Source: Ruminococcus sp.
GTDB lineage: Bacteria; Bacillota; Clostridia; Oscillospirales; Ruminococcaceae
Direction: 5' to 3'
Assembly: GCA_021203985.1 (NCBI GenBank)
Contig: JAJQAB010000021.1
Span: 1-39,918, forward strand
DNA: 39,918 bases
Below the pieces are notes generated by a model. That model searched no databases, was not told the DNA's origin, and saw nothing but the letters and a program-made list of their open reading frames with translations. The translations under genes were made by a program, and so were the position numbers. Positions 1 through 9,742 of this stretch are shown here, one piece after another; positions within the stretch are counted from its first letter, which is position 1, and the number at the start of each line of letters is the position of its first letter.

Positions 1-112
1 TTTGCATAAAATTCGGTTTCTAATTTTATCTAACTTTTTGGGGTCGGTTCAGTTCTTCTGTACGGGCTTATTTTTACGGGCTTATTTTTGTTTTGCCTAT
101 TTTAGAACAATT

Positions 113-1657
113 TTAAGAAAATCTGCCGGTTTCGTCCTGAATCATGCTCCAGATGTAGCGCAGCATCCAGCCGTCAAAGTCGGTGATGTAGGTGGACGAC
201 CCTGCCATCATGATGGACGTGCCAGTGTCCGGGAAGCCCCCGGCGGATAGCCATCGGATTCGCCTTCGCCGCCGTAAAAATCCGTCATGACAAAGCCGTG
301 ACCGATTTCGTGCTCCAGCACGTGGATGTTCGTGCCATCCAGCATATTGAGGTAGGCGGTGTCAGAGAGACGCTGTCCCCAGTCGCCGCCGCATCCGCCA
401 ACAGACGGCCAGCCCTGCGTTGCCCAGAGGTACATATCAAAGCGCGTCCCGGGGTAAACGTAGCTGCTGTCCGTGAAGTGCTCGAAGCACCACAGCTCGC
501 TGGGTGCGCTCGGCAGCAGGGATGGGATCTCTTCCGTTCCGTTCGAGGTGTCGCCGGAGCTGTCGTACGATTCGAGCAAATCATCGTAAACGACCTCGTC
601 ATCCTGCAGATCCTCCAGGACGCTTTCATCGAGAACCGCCCAGCCAACAATGTTGACGTCAACGTGATCGTATTCCCAGCCGTCATAGCCGACCAGCCAG
701 TCCGTCCAGTCGTTGATGGAGTGCTCGAGCAGATCCTCCAGCGCCTGTCGCTGCGTATGCATAATCAGACGGCAGATCGTCCAGCGTCAGCTGCTCCGCC
801 GTGGTGGTCATGGCTGGCGTTTCTTCTGTCGTGGTGACAGTCGTGGACGTTGTGGCACTCGTTTCCTCTGTTGTTGTGGTGGTCGTTTCTTCTGTAGTCG
901 TGACGCTCGTTTCCTCTGTAGTAGTTTCTGCGGTAGTCGTCACGGTGGTTTCGCTAGGCGCTGTCGTGACGGCAAGCTGCTCCGCTGGGACGATGGTGTA
1001 GGACGGAAGCTGAACCGCCGCAAAGAAAACGTCCATACCGAGCAATTTGCGCTGGAGCAGCGCAGCGTCCGCGGTGTCCAGAACGCCATCGCCGTTTACA
1101 TCGCCCACCGCCGTTTGCACGAAGTCGCCGCCGCACACGAGAATCTGCCACATCAAAGTCAGATCCGTTCCGTCAAGGATCAGATCCTGGTTCATATCGC
1201 CGGCATAACAGTTCGTCACGGCTTCCGGCGTCACCTGCGCAGACGCACCGCCAGACGATGCGGTAAGTGTGCCGTCCTTTGCGAGCACAAATGTGCCGGG
1301 TGTGGTGGAAAGGATCAGTGCGCCGCCGTCCGCCGCGAGGTAGTACTACCCCTCGGACAATGCGGATTTTAATGTGACGCCGCCGTCTGTTTCGGTGAAA
1401 TACTAGGTGCTATAGGGCGCAGTGCCGTCCGCTTCGGAAAAGTCGACCGCCGCCCATTCGGACTGTGTTCAACCGGAAATGCTGAGATACTGATCGTCCG
1501 CGCCGCGCAGGACGTAGCCAGTCCAGGTGTTGTACGGCGCAGACGAGACAGCGACCGTTGGTAGACACGCCGCCGCGAGCGTCACCGCTGTAACCGCCGT
1601 CGCAGTGCGCCGTGTGATGTGTTGTAGTGTGATCATAAACCCTCCTTTTGAAAGCAC
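113..1657 (-). pseudogene. Secreted dockerin-containing zinc metallopeptidase, degraded
   Basis: Reading leftwards from the ATG at 1657, the protein has a signal peptide (basic start, hydrophobic core, AVSSA-type cleavage region) and a short unclassified domain. Next come a dockerin-like pair of calcium loops (GDMNQDLILDGTD and GDVNGDGVLDTAD), a Thr/Glu-rich linker, and a C-terminal domain with the zinc-protease motif HEIGHGF near 310-330. It would probably have been an extracellular, cellulosome-attached peptidase, but I do not recognise the exact family. The frame is broken at least five times: UGA at 1469-1471, UAG at 1403-1405 and 1346-1348, a frameshift near 750, and a one-base loss in a G run near 236. 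Repairing the last shift restores a sensible tail that ends at the TAA at 113-115. The dockerin lies before the catalytic domain rather than at the C terminus. The domain order and the damage are seen directly; the function is inferred. Confidence 0.75.
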
Positions 1658-1834
1658 ATGAAAAATGTACCATCTTTTTTATCATTATACCATAGATTTT
1701 GGTTGAATTCAACCATTTTTTTGCAGAAAATCAAATTTTTTATGTAAGGCATTTCGAACGCCGGCGGATCTTATCATTAAATTTTCACACGCCGCGCTTA
1801 CTTTCGACAAATAAATATGATACACTAGCTATAT

Positions 1835-1940
1835 CGATCGTAGATCAAGCGATCGGCGGCGCCGCAGATCCAGGCTGCGGCAAGTAACGAAGATGTCAAG
1901 CTTTCTCTCAAAATAACGAGAGAAAGCTAAGTTTAAGGAG
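1835..1940 (+). promoter_or_regulatory. ftsH 5' leader with stacked inverted repeats
   Basis: Three inverted repeats lie just ahead of ftsH. CGATCG occurs at 1835-1840 and 1850-1855. GCCGCAG/CTGCGGC pairs 1861-1867 with 1875-1881. An 11-bp perfect stem pairs AGCTTTCTCTC (1899-1909) with GAGAGAAAGCT (1918-1928). The last stem ends six bases before the ribosome-binding site AAGGAG (1935-1940). No U tract follows, so it is unlikely to be a simple terminator; control of ftsH translation or mRNA stability is an inference. Confidence 0.5.
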
Positions 1941-1947
1941 AAATTTT

Positions 1948-3795
1948 ATGGATGAACCAAAAAAACCGCGGAAGTCGTACATTTCGTTTTGGCTTATCGC
2001 ACTGGCTGTTTTCATCTTGCTGCAGATGTTTGTATTCCCCCGGATTTTTTCACAGCAGGTGACGCAGGTCAGCTATGATACCTTTATCAGCATGACAGAG
2101 CAGCGTCAAATTGATCAGGTCGAAATTGAGTCTGATCAAATTACGTTTACCGATACAGACGGCAATCTGTACTGTACCGGCGTGCTGGACGATCCGACAC
2201 TGATTGAGCGGCTTTACAATGCGGGCGCGGAATTTCAGTCCGAAATCGAAAGCGACAGCACAAATCCGCTGCTGTACATCCTGATCAGCTATGTTTTGCC
2301 GATCGTGCTCATGGTCTTGATTTTCCGCTTTTTCAGCAAGAAAATGGCGGAGCGCATGGGCAGCGGAAGCGGCTCGATGGCGTTTGGCATGGGCAAGTCG
2401 AACGCGAAGGTCTATGTCAAGTCGACTGTCGGGATTCGCTTTGACGATGTCGCCGGCGAAGAAGAGGCGAAGGAGCTTTTGACGGAAATCGTAGATTATT
2501 TGCATAAGCCGGAGCGCTACAAAGAAATTGGTGCTTCGGTGCCGAAGGGAGCGCTGCTGGTTGGACCGCCTGGAACTGGAAAAACGCTTCTGGCGAAGGC
2601 TGTCGCCGGCGAAGCGAACGTGCCGTTCTTCTCGATCTCGGGATCGGAGTTTGTCGAAATGTTTGTCGGCATGGGTGCGGCAAAGATGCGCGACCTGTTC
2701 AAACAGGCGAACGAAAAAGCGCCGTGTATCGTCTTTATCGATGAAATCGATACCATCGGGAAAAAGCGTGACGCCGGTCAGTTTGGCGGCGGCAACGATG
2801 AGCGTGAGCAGACTTTAAATCAGCTGCTCACGGAAATGGATGGCTTTGACGGCTCGAAGGGCGTTGTGATTCTTGCGGCGACAAACCGTCCGGAATCGCT
2901 CGATCCGGCACTGCTGCGGCCGGGACGCTTTGACCGGCGGATTCCGGTGGATCTGCCCGATTTGCAGGGGCGGATCGACATTCTGAAGGTGCACGCGAAG
3001 AAAATCAAGCTTGCTGGGAATGTGGATTTTGCCGCGGTGGCACGAACCGCATCCGGCGCGTCTGGCGCAGACCTTGCGAATATCATCAACGAGGCGGCGC
3101 TGCGTGCTGTTCGTATGGGACGCTCTACGGCAACGCAGGAGGATCTGATGGAAAGCGTGGAGACGGTCATTGCCGGCTATCAGAAGAAAAACCGCGTCCT
3201 CTCCAACAAGGAAAAATTGACGGTGTCCTATCACGAAGTTGGTCATGCGCTTGTCGCCGCACTGCAGTCGCAGTCTGCACCGGTGCAGAAAATCACGATT
3301 ATTCCGCGTACCTCCGGTGCGCTGGGCTATACGATGCAGGTGGAGGAGGACGAGCACTTCCTTCTGACAAAGACGGAGCTGGAAAACAAGATCGCAACGC
3401 TGACGGGCGGACGCGCGGCGGAGGAACTGATTTTTCACGAAATCACAACGGGCGCTTCCAACGACATCGAACAGGCGACAAAGCTGGCGCGGTCGATGGT
3501 CGGGCGCTTTGGTATGAGCGAGGAATTCGGTATGGTTGCGATGGAAAGCATGCAGAATCAGTATCTGGGCGGCGATGCGAATTTGACGTGCTCGATGGAA
3601 ACGCAGACGAAAATCGACAAGAAGGTCGCTGAGATTATTCATACGCAGTACAACCGCGCGATGGCACTGCTGAAAACGCATACGGCGAAGCTGCATGAGA
3701 TTGCGAAGTATCTCTACGAGAATGAGACGATTACCGGCGAGGAGTTTATGCAGATCCTGAATCGCCCACAAATTGCACAGCAGCCAACGGCATAA
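1948..3795 (+). CDS. ftsH: ATP-dependent zinc metalloprotease FtsH
   Basis: This membrane-anchored AAA+ protease degrades misfolded and regulatory membrane or cytosolic proteins. The 615-residue protein has two N-terminal membrane segments (about residues 13-31 and 107-127) flanking an extracytoplasmic domain. The AAA module has Walker A GPPGTGKT (206-213), Walker B VFIDEID (262-268) and the second region of homology ending RPGRFDRR (near 324-331). The peptidase domain has the zinc motif HEVGH (429-433) and a likely third ligand, Asp506. The length is normal for Firmicutes FtsH. The start is fixed by AAGGAG eight bases upstream of the ATG. The gene is intact and converges on rny with a shared terminator between them. 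Family assignment is secure. Confidence 0.98.
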   Translation: MDEPKKPRKSYISFWLIALAVFILLQMFVFPRIFSQQVTQVSYDTFISMTEQRQIDQVEIESDQITFTDTDGNLYCTGVLDDPTLIERLYNAGAEFQSEIESDSTNPLLYILISYVLPIVLMVLIFRFFSKKMAERMGSGSGSMAFGMGKSNAKVYVKSTVGIRFDDVAGEEEAKELLTEIVDYLHKPERYKEIGASVPKGALLVGPPGTGKTLLAKAVAGEANVPFFSISGSEFVEMFVGMGAAKMRDLFKQANEKAPCIVFIDEIDTIGKKRDAGQFGGGNDEREQTLNQLLTEMDGFDGSKGVVILAATNRPESLDPALLRPGRFDRRIPVDLPDLQGRIDILKVHAKKIKLAGNVDFAAVARTASGASGADLANIINEAALRAVRMGRSTATQEDLMESVETVIAGYQKKNRVLSNKEKLTVSYHEVGHALVAALQSQSAPVQKITIIPRTSGALGYTMQVEEDEHFLLTKTELENKIATLTGGRAAEELIFHEITTGASNDIEQATKLARSMVGRFGMSEEFGMVAMESMQNQYLGGDANLTCSMETQTKIDKKVAEIIHTQYNRAMALLKTHTAKLHEIAKYLYENETITGEEFMQILNRPQIAQQPTA

Positions 3796-3823
3796 CGAAT
3801 GCTTATAGCGTACCACTAGAAAT

Positions 3824-3876
3824 AAAAAAACGCACCGATCCCTGGAACACATTTCAAGGTTTCGGTGCGTTGATTT
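3824..3876. terminator. Bidirectional terminator between ftsH and rny
   Basis: The stem ACGCACCGA (3830-3838) pairs with TCGGTGCGT (3862-3870), and an inner stem with one mismatch closes the loop. An A-rich tract lies on the left and a T-rich tract on the right, so it can act on both converging transcripts. Confidence 0.9.
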
Positions 3877-3905
3877 TTCACTTGTTTTATACCGCGTGGT
3901 GCAGC

Positions 3906-5498
3906 TTATTTTGCATAATCCACAACGCGGCTTTCCCGAATGAGGTTGATCTTGATTTGTCCGGGATATTCCATTTCCGATTCGATCTGCTTTGCGATCT
4001 GACGTGCCACCAGAACCATCTTCTCGTCATTGATGACTTCCGGTACGACCATAACGCGAATTTCACGTCCTGCCTGCAGTGCGTAGCACTTTTCTATGCC
4101 GTCATACGAAGTGCAGATGTCCTCGAGCTTTTGCAGACGCTTGATGTAATTTTCATAGTTCTCGTTCTCACTTCTTGCCGCCGGGCGTGCCGCAGAAATT
4201 GCGTCCGCCGCCTGTACAATACAAGCGATTGCCGTGCGCGGCTCAACGTCATTGTGGTGGGCTTCGATTGCGTGAATGACCTCTTGGTTCTCGTCGTACT
4301 TCCGGCAGACATCTACGCCGATCTGTACATGAGAGCCTTCAATCTCCGCCGTCAGCGCCTTGCCGATATCGTGTAAGAGTCCTGCACGGCGCGCTAGGTT
4401 TGCATCGATCCCAAGCTCGGACGCCAGAACGCCGCAGAGCTTCGATACCTCGATCGAGTGTGCCAGGACATTTTGCCGGTAGCTCGTGCGGTAATAGAGC
4501 CGCCCTAAGAGCTTGATCAGCTCGTTGTTCAGCCCGTGTACATTCGTTTCCAATACAGCACGTTCGCCCTCCTGACGGATGCGGTGTTCGACCTCGTGGC
4601 GCGCTTTTTCGACCATTTCTTCGATCTTTGTCGGGTGAATTCTGCCGTCTGCGATCAGCTTCTCCAAAGCGATCCGCGCCACCTCGCGGCGCACATGATC
4701 AAAGCAGGAAAGCGTGATTACTTCGGGCGTATCATCAATGATGATATCCACGCCGGTGAGTATCTCGAGCGTGCGGATGTTTCTGCCCTCACGGCCAATG
4801 ATCCGACCCTTCATCTCATCATTCGGCAGCGCAACCACAGAGACTGCCGATTCGGAAACCTGATCGGCTGCGCATTTTGCGATTGCGAGTGAAATATAGC
4901 TTCTCGCCTTCTCCTCGCATTCGTCCTTGAGCTGCTGCTCATACAGAGAAATCTTCACGGCCTTGTCATGCACCAGGTCGTTTTCGAGCATACTTAAAAT
5001 ATACTCCTTCGCCTGATCCTGTGTCAGTCCGGAGATTCGTTCGAGTTCATGCATCTGCTGATCCTTGACGGATTCCACTTCTGCAAGACGCTCTTCTGCA
5101 TTGCACAGTTTGCGCTTGAGGTTCTCCTCCTTGCGCTCTAAGTTGTCGGTTTTCTTGTCCAGACTCTCTTCTTTTTGCTGTACGCGGCGCTCTTGTCTGC
5201 CGATTTCCGATCGTCTGTCCTTGATTTCTTTTTCCGCATCGGAGCGGAGCTTGTAGATTTCGTCCTTTGCTTCTACCAGCGCATTTTTCTTTCGGCTTGC
5301 CGCATCTTTTTTGGCATCCTCCAGAATCCGGCTGGCTTCCTTTTCTGCGGATCCGATTGCCGCCTCCGCCTGTTGCTTGCGCTGTTCCACGCCGGCACGC
5401 GTCCCTTTGTGATAGCAGATCCACCCTGCAATTCCGGCGCCAAGGAGCAGCGCGACAAGGCACAGCACAAGCATTAGTGCCAAACTCACTTCTTGCAT
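3906..5498 (-). CDS. rny: Ribonuclease Y
   Basis: RNase Y is the membrane-tethered endoribonuclease that starts bulk mRNA decay in many Firmicutes. The 530-residue protein has one N-terminal membrane helix (residues 5-28) and a long charged coiled coil (about 35-165). A KH RNA-binding domain carries the [10 protein letters not shown] loop (231-240), and an HD phosphohydrolase domain carries LLHDIGK with His376-Asp377. Length and domain order match the family. A GGAGG site lies about 13 bases before the ATG, slightly far. The upstream 900 bases hold no gene on this strand; a strong minus-strand promoter at 6303-6331 may feed it. The gene is intact and the assignment is firm. Confidence 0.97.
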   Translation of the reverse strand: MQEVSLALMLVLCLVALLLGAGIAGWICYHKGTRAGVEQRKQQAEAAIGSAEKEASRILEDAKKDAASRKKNALVEAKDEIYKLRSDAEKEIKDRRSEIGRQERRVQQKEESLDKKTDNLERKEENLKRKLCNAEERLAEVESVKDQQMHELERISGLTQDQAKEYILSMLENDLVHDKAVKISLYEQQLKDECEEKARSYISLAIAKCAADQVSESAVSVVALPNDEMKGRIIGREGRNIRTLEILTGVDIIIDDTPEVITLSCFDHVRREVARIALEKLIADGRIHPTKIEEMVEKARHEVEHRIRQEGERAVLETNVHGLNNELIKLLGRLYYRTSYRQNVLAHSIEVSKLCGVLASELGIDANLARRAGLLHDIGKALTAEIEGSHVQIGVDVCRKYDENQEVIHAIEAHHNDVEPRTAIACIVQAADAISAARPAARSENENYENYIKRLQKLEDICTSYDGIEKCYALQAGREIRVMVVPEVINDEKMVLVARQIAKQIESEMEYPGQIKINLIRESRVVDYAK

Positions 5499-6013
5499 CT
5501 TTTGTGCACAACCTCCTTACGACATCATACTTCATCGATCCGGAGCCAGGAGTGTGCAGACTGCCTTGTGCGTGCCGCACGTCAAAGGTCTCTTCACAGC
5601 CAGCCCCATTCATACAACAGCGTTTTGCCATAATGGTGTGTGCGTCTCGTATTCATTTGTCTGTTTTCTCAGGAGACTTCGCTTTCAATCCTGTCATATT
5701 TCGTGCAGACCTTCAGCGCTTTGTCGCAATGCAGTATGCCCAGTCTGTTTTGCCCAAGTCAGCAGCTTTGTACAGCGCCTGACCACATCTGCCGTCAGGC
5801 TCTATATATACCGCCGCCTTTGAATCACCCATAAAACAAAGGGATATCCCACTTTTTTTGATCACATTTTTCGGAAACGCTGTCACCGCTTCCGTACGAA
5901 CCCGCGAAAAAATGCTTTCATAGCACCCGAGTCATTTTCTATAAGAAGCCGATCGTTTCAGAAATCGGCGTTCCTGAATAAAAACAAAACGTACACGATC
6001 AAACGCAGCGTTT
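5499..6013. other. Intergenic region upstream of rny
   Basis: I find no convincing gene here. The region holds a 7-bp hairpin, GCCTGAC (5777-5783) with GTCAGGC (5794-5800), the palindrome GGGATATCCC (5841-5850), and a GCCGAT/ATCGGC hairpin (5948-5969). Reading frames on either strand lack a plausible ribosome-binding site. It could hold the rny leader or a small RNA ending at the terminator that follows, but no clear plus-strand promoter was found. Confidence 0.4.
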
Positions 6014-6041
6014 CCCGGCGATGCGTATGCCGGGATTTTTA
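6014..6041 (+). terminator. Orphan rho-independent terminator
   Basis: The stem CCCGGC (6014-6019) pairs with GCCGGG (6029-6034) and is followed by ATTTTTATT. It points along the plus strand, but no plus-strand gene lies upstream, since rny is on the minus strand. Confidence 0.75.
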
Positions 6042-6220
6042 TTAGGGCAACACCGCACAAAGACCGCCTTCGGCTTTGCACGCCATCTGCTGACATCTTT
6101 TCCTTTATCTTATCAAGTTCCTCCTTGCAATACACAAAGTATTGCTTCATCGTCACTTAATAATCTAAAGAAAAATCTGTTGGCGCATCTGACGCACAAT
6201 CTCTGTGCGGTGTCGCCTTA
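6042..6220. repeat. MITE-like inverted-repeat element, copy 1
   Basis: This is a 179-bp element with inverted ends. The left end begins TTAGGGCAACACCGCACAAA, and the right end read on the other strand begins TAAGGCGACACCGCACAGAG. The left 50 bases recur at 10863-10948 (inverted) and at 39862-39918, and shorter end-like pieces occur near 6942 and 34409. The inside has no transposase; a short minus-strand frame in it has no good start site. A non-autonomous mobile element fits best. Confidence 0.75.
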
Positions 6221-6302
6221 GGCATTTTAAAAAACTCTTTGCCATACTTCCACACGAAAGTTTTTTTCGAGATGCCTACTTGTATATTTCAACAACACTA
6301 TT

Positions 6303-6331
6303 ATTGTACACGTTTTCCGCGCGATTGTCAA
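6303..6331 (-). promoter_or_regulatory. Strong minus-strand promoter without an adjacent gene
   Basis: Read on the minus strand, TTGACA (6331-6326) is followed after 17 bases by TACAAT (6308-6303). Transcription would run left through the MITE-like element towards rny, about 800 bases away. It may be a distal rny promoter or may drive an unannotated RNA. Confidence 0.6.
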
Positions 6332-6384
6332 GCAGTTTTTCGAAAGATTCACATTTCATTCAACTAAGGGGCTGGAATCCATGT

Positions 6385-6390
6385 TATAAT
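6385..6390 (+). promoter_or_regulatory. tadA -10 box
   Basis: A consensus TATAAT lies about 50 bases before the chosen tadA start. A possible ATG at 6389 lies inside this box, so it cannot be the translation start of a transcript made here. The -35 element is weak. Confidence 0.6.
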
Positions 6391-6439
6391 GTTAGAAAAC
6401 TCCAGCGGCACTGCGCCGTGGGCGAAGGATGTGGATCGT

Positions 6440-6934
6440 ATGGCGGCGTTCGAGCCGGAAGAGCAGTATATGGAATATGCACTAACACTCGCGCGGCGCG
6501 CGGCGGCGATGGGGGAAGTACCCGTTGGGGCAGTGGTCGTGTATAAGCCCACCGGCAGGATCATTGGCGCGGGCTATAACCGCCGAGAATTGGTACATTC
6601 GCCGCTGGCACATGCGGAAATCCTTGCGATCGAAGAGGCGTGCCAGACACGCGGCGGCTGGCGGCTGACGGACAGCGCGCTTTACGTGACACTCGAACCG
6701 TGTCCAATGTGCGCTGGTGCAATTCTCCACGCGCGGCTCGATCAGGTCGTTTTCGGCACGCGTGACCCCAAGGGCGGAGCACTGCGGTCTGTGGAGGAAT
6801 TTTATGCGCTGCCGTATCACTGGAAGCCGGAGATTTTTGAGGGCGTGCTGCAAGAGCCGTGCGCACAGGTGCTTCAGACGTTTTTTCGGGAGCTGCGGCA
6901 AAAGAAACGCGAAGGCGGTGGCTTTTCGGTGTAA
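6440..6934 (+). CDS. tadA: tRNA-specific adenosine deaminase TadA
   Basis: TadA converts wobble adenosine 34 to inosine in tRNA-Arg(ACG). The deaminase signature is complete: HAE carries the zinc-binding His and the catalytic Glu, and PCPMC supplies the two zinc cysteines. The usual GEVPVGAVVV core lies near the N terminus. I place the start at 6440, giving 164 residues, because it has an AAGGAT site about ten bases upstream and because the in-frame ATG at 6389 overlaps the TATAAT box. Length is normal for the family. The gene is intact. The downstream hairpin at 6942-6974 could end transcription before the GH3 pseudogene. Confidence 0.95.
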   Translation: MAAFEPEEQYMEYALTLARRAAAMGEVPVGAVVVYKPTGRIIGAGYNRRELVHSPLAHAEILAIEEACQTRGGWRLTDSALYVTLEPCPMCAGAILHARLDQVVFGTRDPKGGALRSVEEFYALPYHWKPEIFEGVLQEPCAQVLQTFFRELRQKKREGGGFSV

Positions 6935-6941
6935 AAATAAA

Positions 6942-6974
6942 AGCAGTACCGCACGGAGATTGTGCAGTGCTGCT
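6942..6974 (+). repeat. Hairpin resembling a solo MITE end
   Basis: AGCAGTACCGCAC (6942-6954) pairs with GTGCAGTGCTGCT (6962-6974) with one mismatch and one wobble pair. The core CCGCACGGAGATTGTGC closely matches the right end of the element at 6042-6220. No U tract follows. It may be a decayed element end that now works as a transcript-end hairpin between tadA and the GH3 locus. Confidence 0.5.
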
Positions 6975-6993
6975 GAAATGCAGGTGATTGGTT

Positions 6994-9732
6994 ATGGAGC
7001 AATTTCGAGATGTTTCTCTTCCGATGGAGATGCGCGTACGGGCGCTGCTGTCCTGCCTGACGCTTGAGGAAAAATATACATGCTTTCCACGCATCAGTAC
7101 CCCGTTCCGTGGTTGGGGATCGGGGAGTGGTTCATTGGCACGGAGGCGGCACGCGGCTATGTTTCGCGAGAACCAGGCGTGTTTTCCACCGTGTTTCCAC
7201 AGCCGATCGGTCTGGCGTCAACGTTCGATCCGCTTCTGATGCAGCAGATCGGCGAAATCACCGGAATCGAAGCACGATTTTTTCAGCGAAAAGACCCGAA
7301 AAGTCACCTGATGCTTTGGGGACCGACAGTTGATCCAGAGCGCGATCCGCGTTGGGGGCGTACCGAGGAGGGCTATGGCGAAGATCCGTTTTTGATCGGC
7401 GAAATGACGGCGGCATATATGCAGGGCATGGCAGGAGACGATCCGGTCTATCGCCGCACAATCCCGACACTCAAGCACTTTTGTGCCAACAACAACGAAG
7501 CCGGTCGCATCAACTGTTCCTCGAACGTCACACCGCGTACGCTGCACGAATATTACTACGCGTCGTTTAAGGCAGCGATTGTGCGCGGCGGCGCAGGTTC
7601 GATGATGACGGCGTATAACGAGCTGAGCGGCGTTCCGGCGTGTATGAATCCGGATCTCGAACGCGTGGCAAAGCGGCAGTGGGGGCTTGGGTTTGTCGTG
7701 ACGGATGGCGCGGATTTTTCGCAGAATGTCTTGTGCCACAAGTCCCACGCGACACACGCGGAAGCGCTGGCTGCTTGTTTGAAAAACGGCTGCGATATCA
7801 TGACGGATGATGCGGAAATGGTTGCGGCGGCGGCACGGGATGGACTTTCGCGTGGGATTCTGACCGAAGCCGAGATCGATACGGCGGTTGGAAATGCACT
7901 TTTGGGCAGATTCCGGTTAGGCGAGTTTGACGGCGACCACTGTCCGTTTGCAACAGAACTGGTGGAGACAGATTCTCCTGCGCACCGTATGGTCAACCGC
8001 ATTGCTGCACAGGAACAGATGTGCTTGCTGCACAACGAGGGGATTCTGCCGCTTTCGATGAAGCCAGGACAGACGGTTGCGGTGATCGGGACACTTGGCG
8101 CGGAAAATTATCGCGACTGGTACGCAGGAACAGCGTCCTATGCGGTGTCGATTGTGGACGCGCTGCGCGATCGCTTGGGGAGTGAGCACGTGCTCTGGGA
8201 TGACGGCTATGATATCGTGGGACTGCGCTCGGAAAAAACAAACCGTTTCTGAACAGTTGCCGCGGACGGCACGCTGACCACTTCGGCGGAGACGCTGGGC
8301 GAGCGCGAACAATTCCGTCTCCACGACTGGGACTTCGGCAGCATGAATTTGCGGTCGTGCTGGAATGGAAAATACGTGACGGAAAACGGCGTTTACCGCG
8401 CGGAAAGCGACACGCCCTATGCGTGGTTTATTCGGGAGTGGCTAAAGCCAGAGCGGTATGGTGCAGATCTTCTTCTGCGCAGCTGGCACGATAAGCCGAT
8501 GGACATTGCTGTACAGGCGGACGGCACACTGCGCGCTGTTTCCGCTGGCAGACCGGCGGCGGATCGTCTGTTTGAACTCGTCACCGCAGAGGATGGCATT
8601 CTCCGGGCGGCGGCGCTGGCAAAACAGGCGGACGTGGTGATTCTCTGTGTGGGCAATCATCCGATGCAGGCGGCGCGCGAGTGCTATGACCGACCGAATC
8701 TGGAGCTTTCTGCACATCAGAAGGCGCTGATCCGCGCTGTGCGTGAAGCGAATGCGAATACTGTTCTGACGGTGATTTCCAGCTATCCCTTTGCACTTTG
8801 CGAAGAAAAGGAGACGCTGCCGGCAATTTTGTACACCACGCACACTGAAGCGAAGTTGGGGAATGCGGTGGCGGATACGCTGCTTGGGGAAAACAACCTT
8901 GCCGCGCGTTGTCCGATCACCTGGTATCGATCGGCACAGAATCTGCCGGATCTGATGGAATATGACATCATCGAAGCCGACCGCACTTACCTCTACGATA
9001 CCGCAAAGCCGCTGTTTGCGTTTGGACATGGGCTGTCGTATGCCTCGTTTGCCTACCAAAATCTGGAAAGCGAACTTGTCTCCGAAGGCATCCTGTTCCG
9101 GCTGGAGCTGGAAAACACTTCGGCACGGGACGGCGATGAGGTCGTACAGATTTATGCGCATGCCATGCAGCCGCGCGTGAAGCGGCCGATCCATCAGCTT
9201 TGCGGCTTTCAGCGCGTGTTTGTGCCGGCGCATGCGCGCGTGCCGGTGACGATTTTTGTACCGTGGTACGCGCTGGAATATTACGATGTCACGCAGGAAC
9301 GAATGCTGGTCGAATAGGGGCAGTATTGCTTTCAGGTCGGCGCGTCCTCGGCGGATCTTCGGCTGGAAACGGTGCTGGAGATTCCAGGGGAAGAGATTCC
9401 GCCGCGCGATCCGTTTGTGCCGATTCTTGTGAAAAATTACGACAAAAAAGAAGGCATGGACACGCACCTCTGGTTCTCCAAGGCGCAGAACGACTGGTAT
9501 GGCGTGACAAACGACTGGGGTGGCTGCTTCACCTTTGCCGCTCCGTGCGGCAAAGGTGAAGCTTTTCGTGTATGATGGTGAGACGCTGCTCGGCGAGGCG
9601 GAACTTCTGTCGGCGCGGTGCGCGGATGATTTTCAGGCGAAAACGATTCCACTGCAGTCGTATACGGGTGTTGCAGATCTGCGGCTGCAGATTCAGGGGA
9701 TGGCGAGCGTTTATCAGATTCGCCTGCGTTAG
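6994..9732 (+). pseudogene. Glycoside hydrolase family 3 beta-glycosidase, degraded
   Basis: A GH3 enzyme (beta-glucosidase or beta-xylosidase type) would release sugars from oligosaccharides. The (beta/alpha)8 domain is recognisable (GPTVDPERDPRWGRTEEGYG, then LKHFCANN), with a nucleophile region VVTDGAD where SDW is more common. An alpha/beta sandwich domain, a fascin-like insert (LRSCWNGKYVT) and a fibronectin-like C-terminal domain follow. The ATG at 6994 has AGGTGA six bases upstream. Four lesions break it: a missing A in an A run near 7068-7072, UGA at 8250-8252, UAG at 9315-9317, and a frameshift near 9545 inside a perfect hairpin. Apart from the two frameshifts, the sequence between lesions stays in one frame and reads as good GH3 sequence, so the damage is recent or partly sequencing error. 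There is no signal peptide, so it was probably cytoplasmic. Confidence 0.85.
9526..9562. repeat. Perfect 15-bp inverted repeat in the GH3 pseudogene
   Basis: GCTTCACCTTTGCCG (9526-9540) and its exact reverse complement (9548-9562) flank a 7-base loop. The reading frame changes within this hairpin, which fits template-switch correction of a quasi-palindrome. Confidence 0.7.
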
Positions 9733-9742
9733 TTAAGCGCAG

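Noticed and set aside
5932-6156. Small protein encoded inside the MITE-like element
   Set aside because: No convincing ribosome-binding site, and the frame runs through the inverted end and the orphan terminator.
6389-6439. Longer TadA starting at 6389
   Set aside because: That ATG lies inside the TATAAT box.
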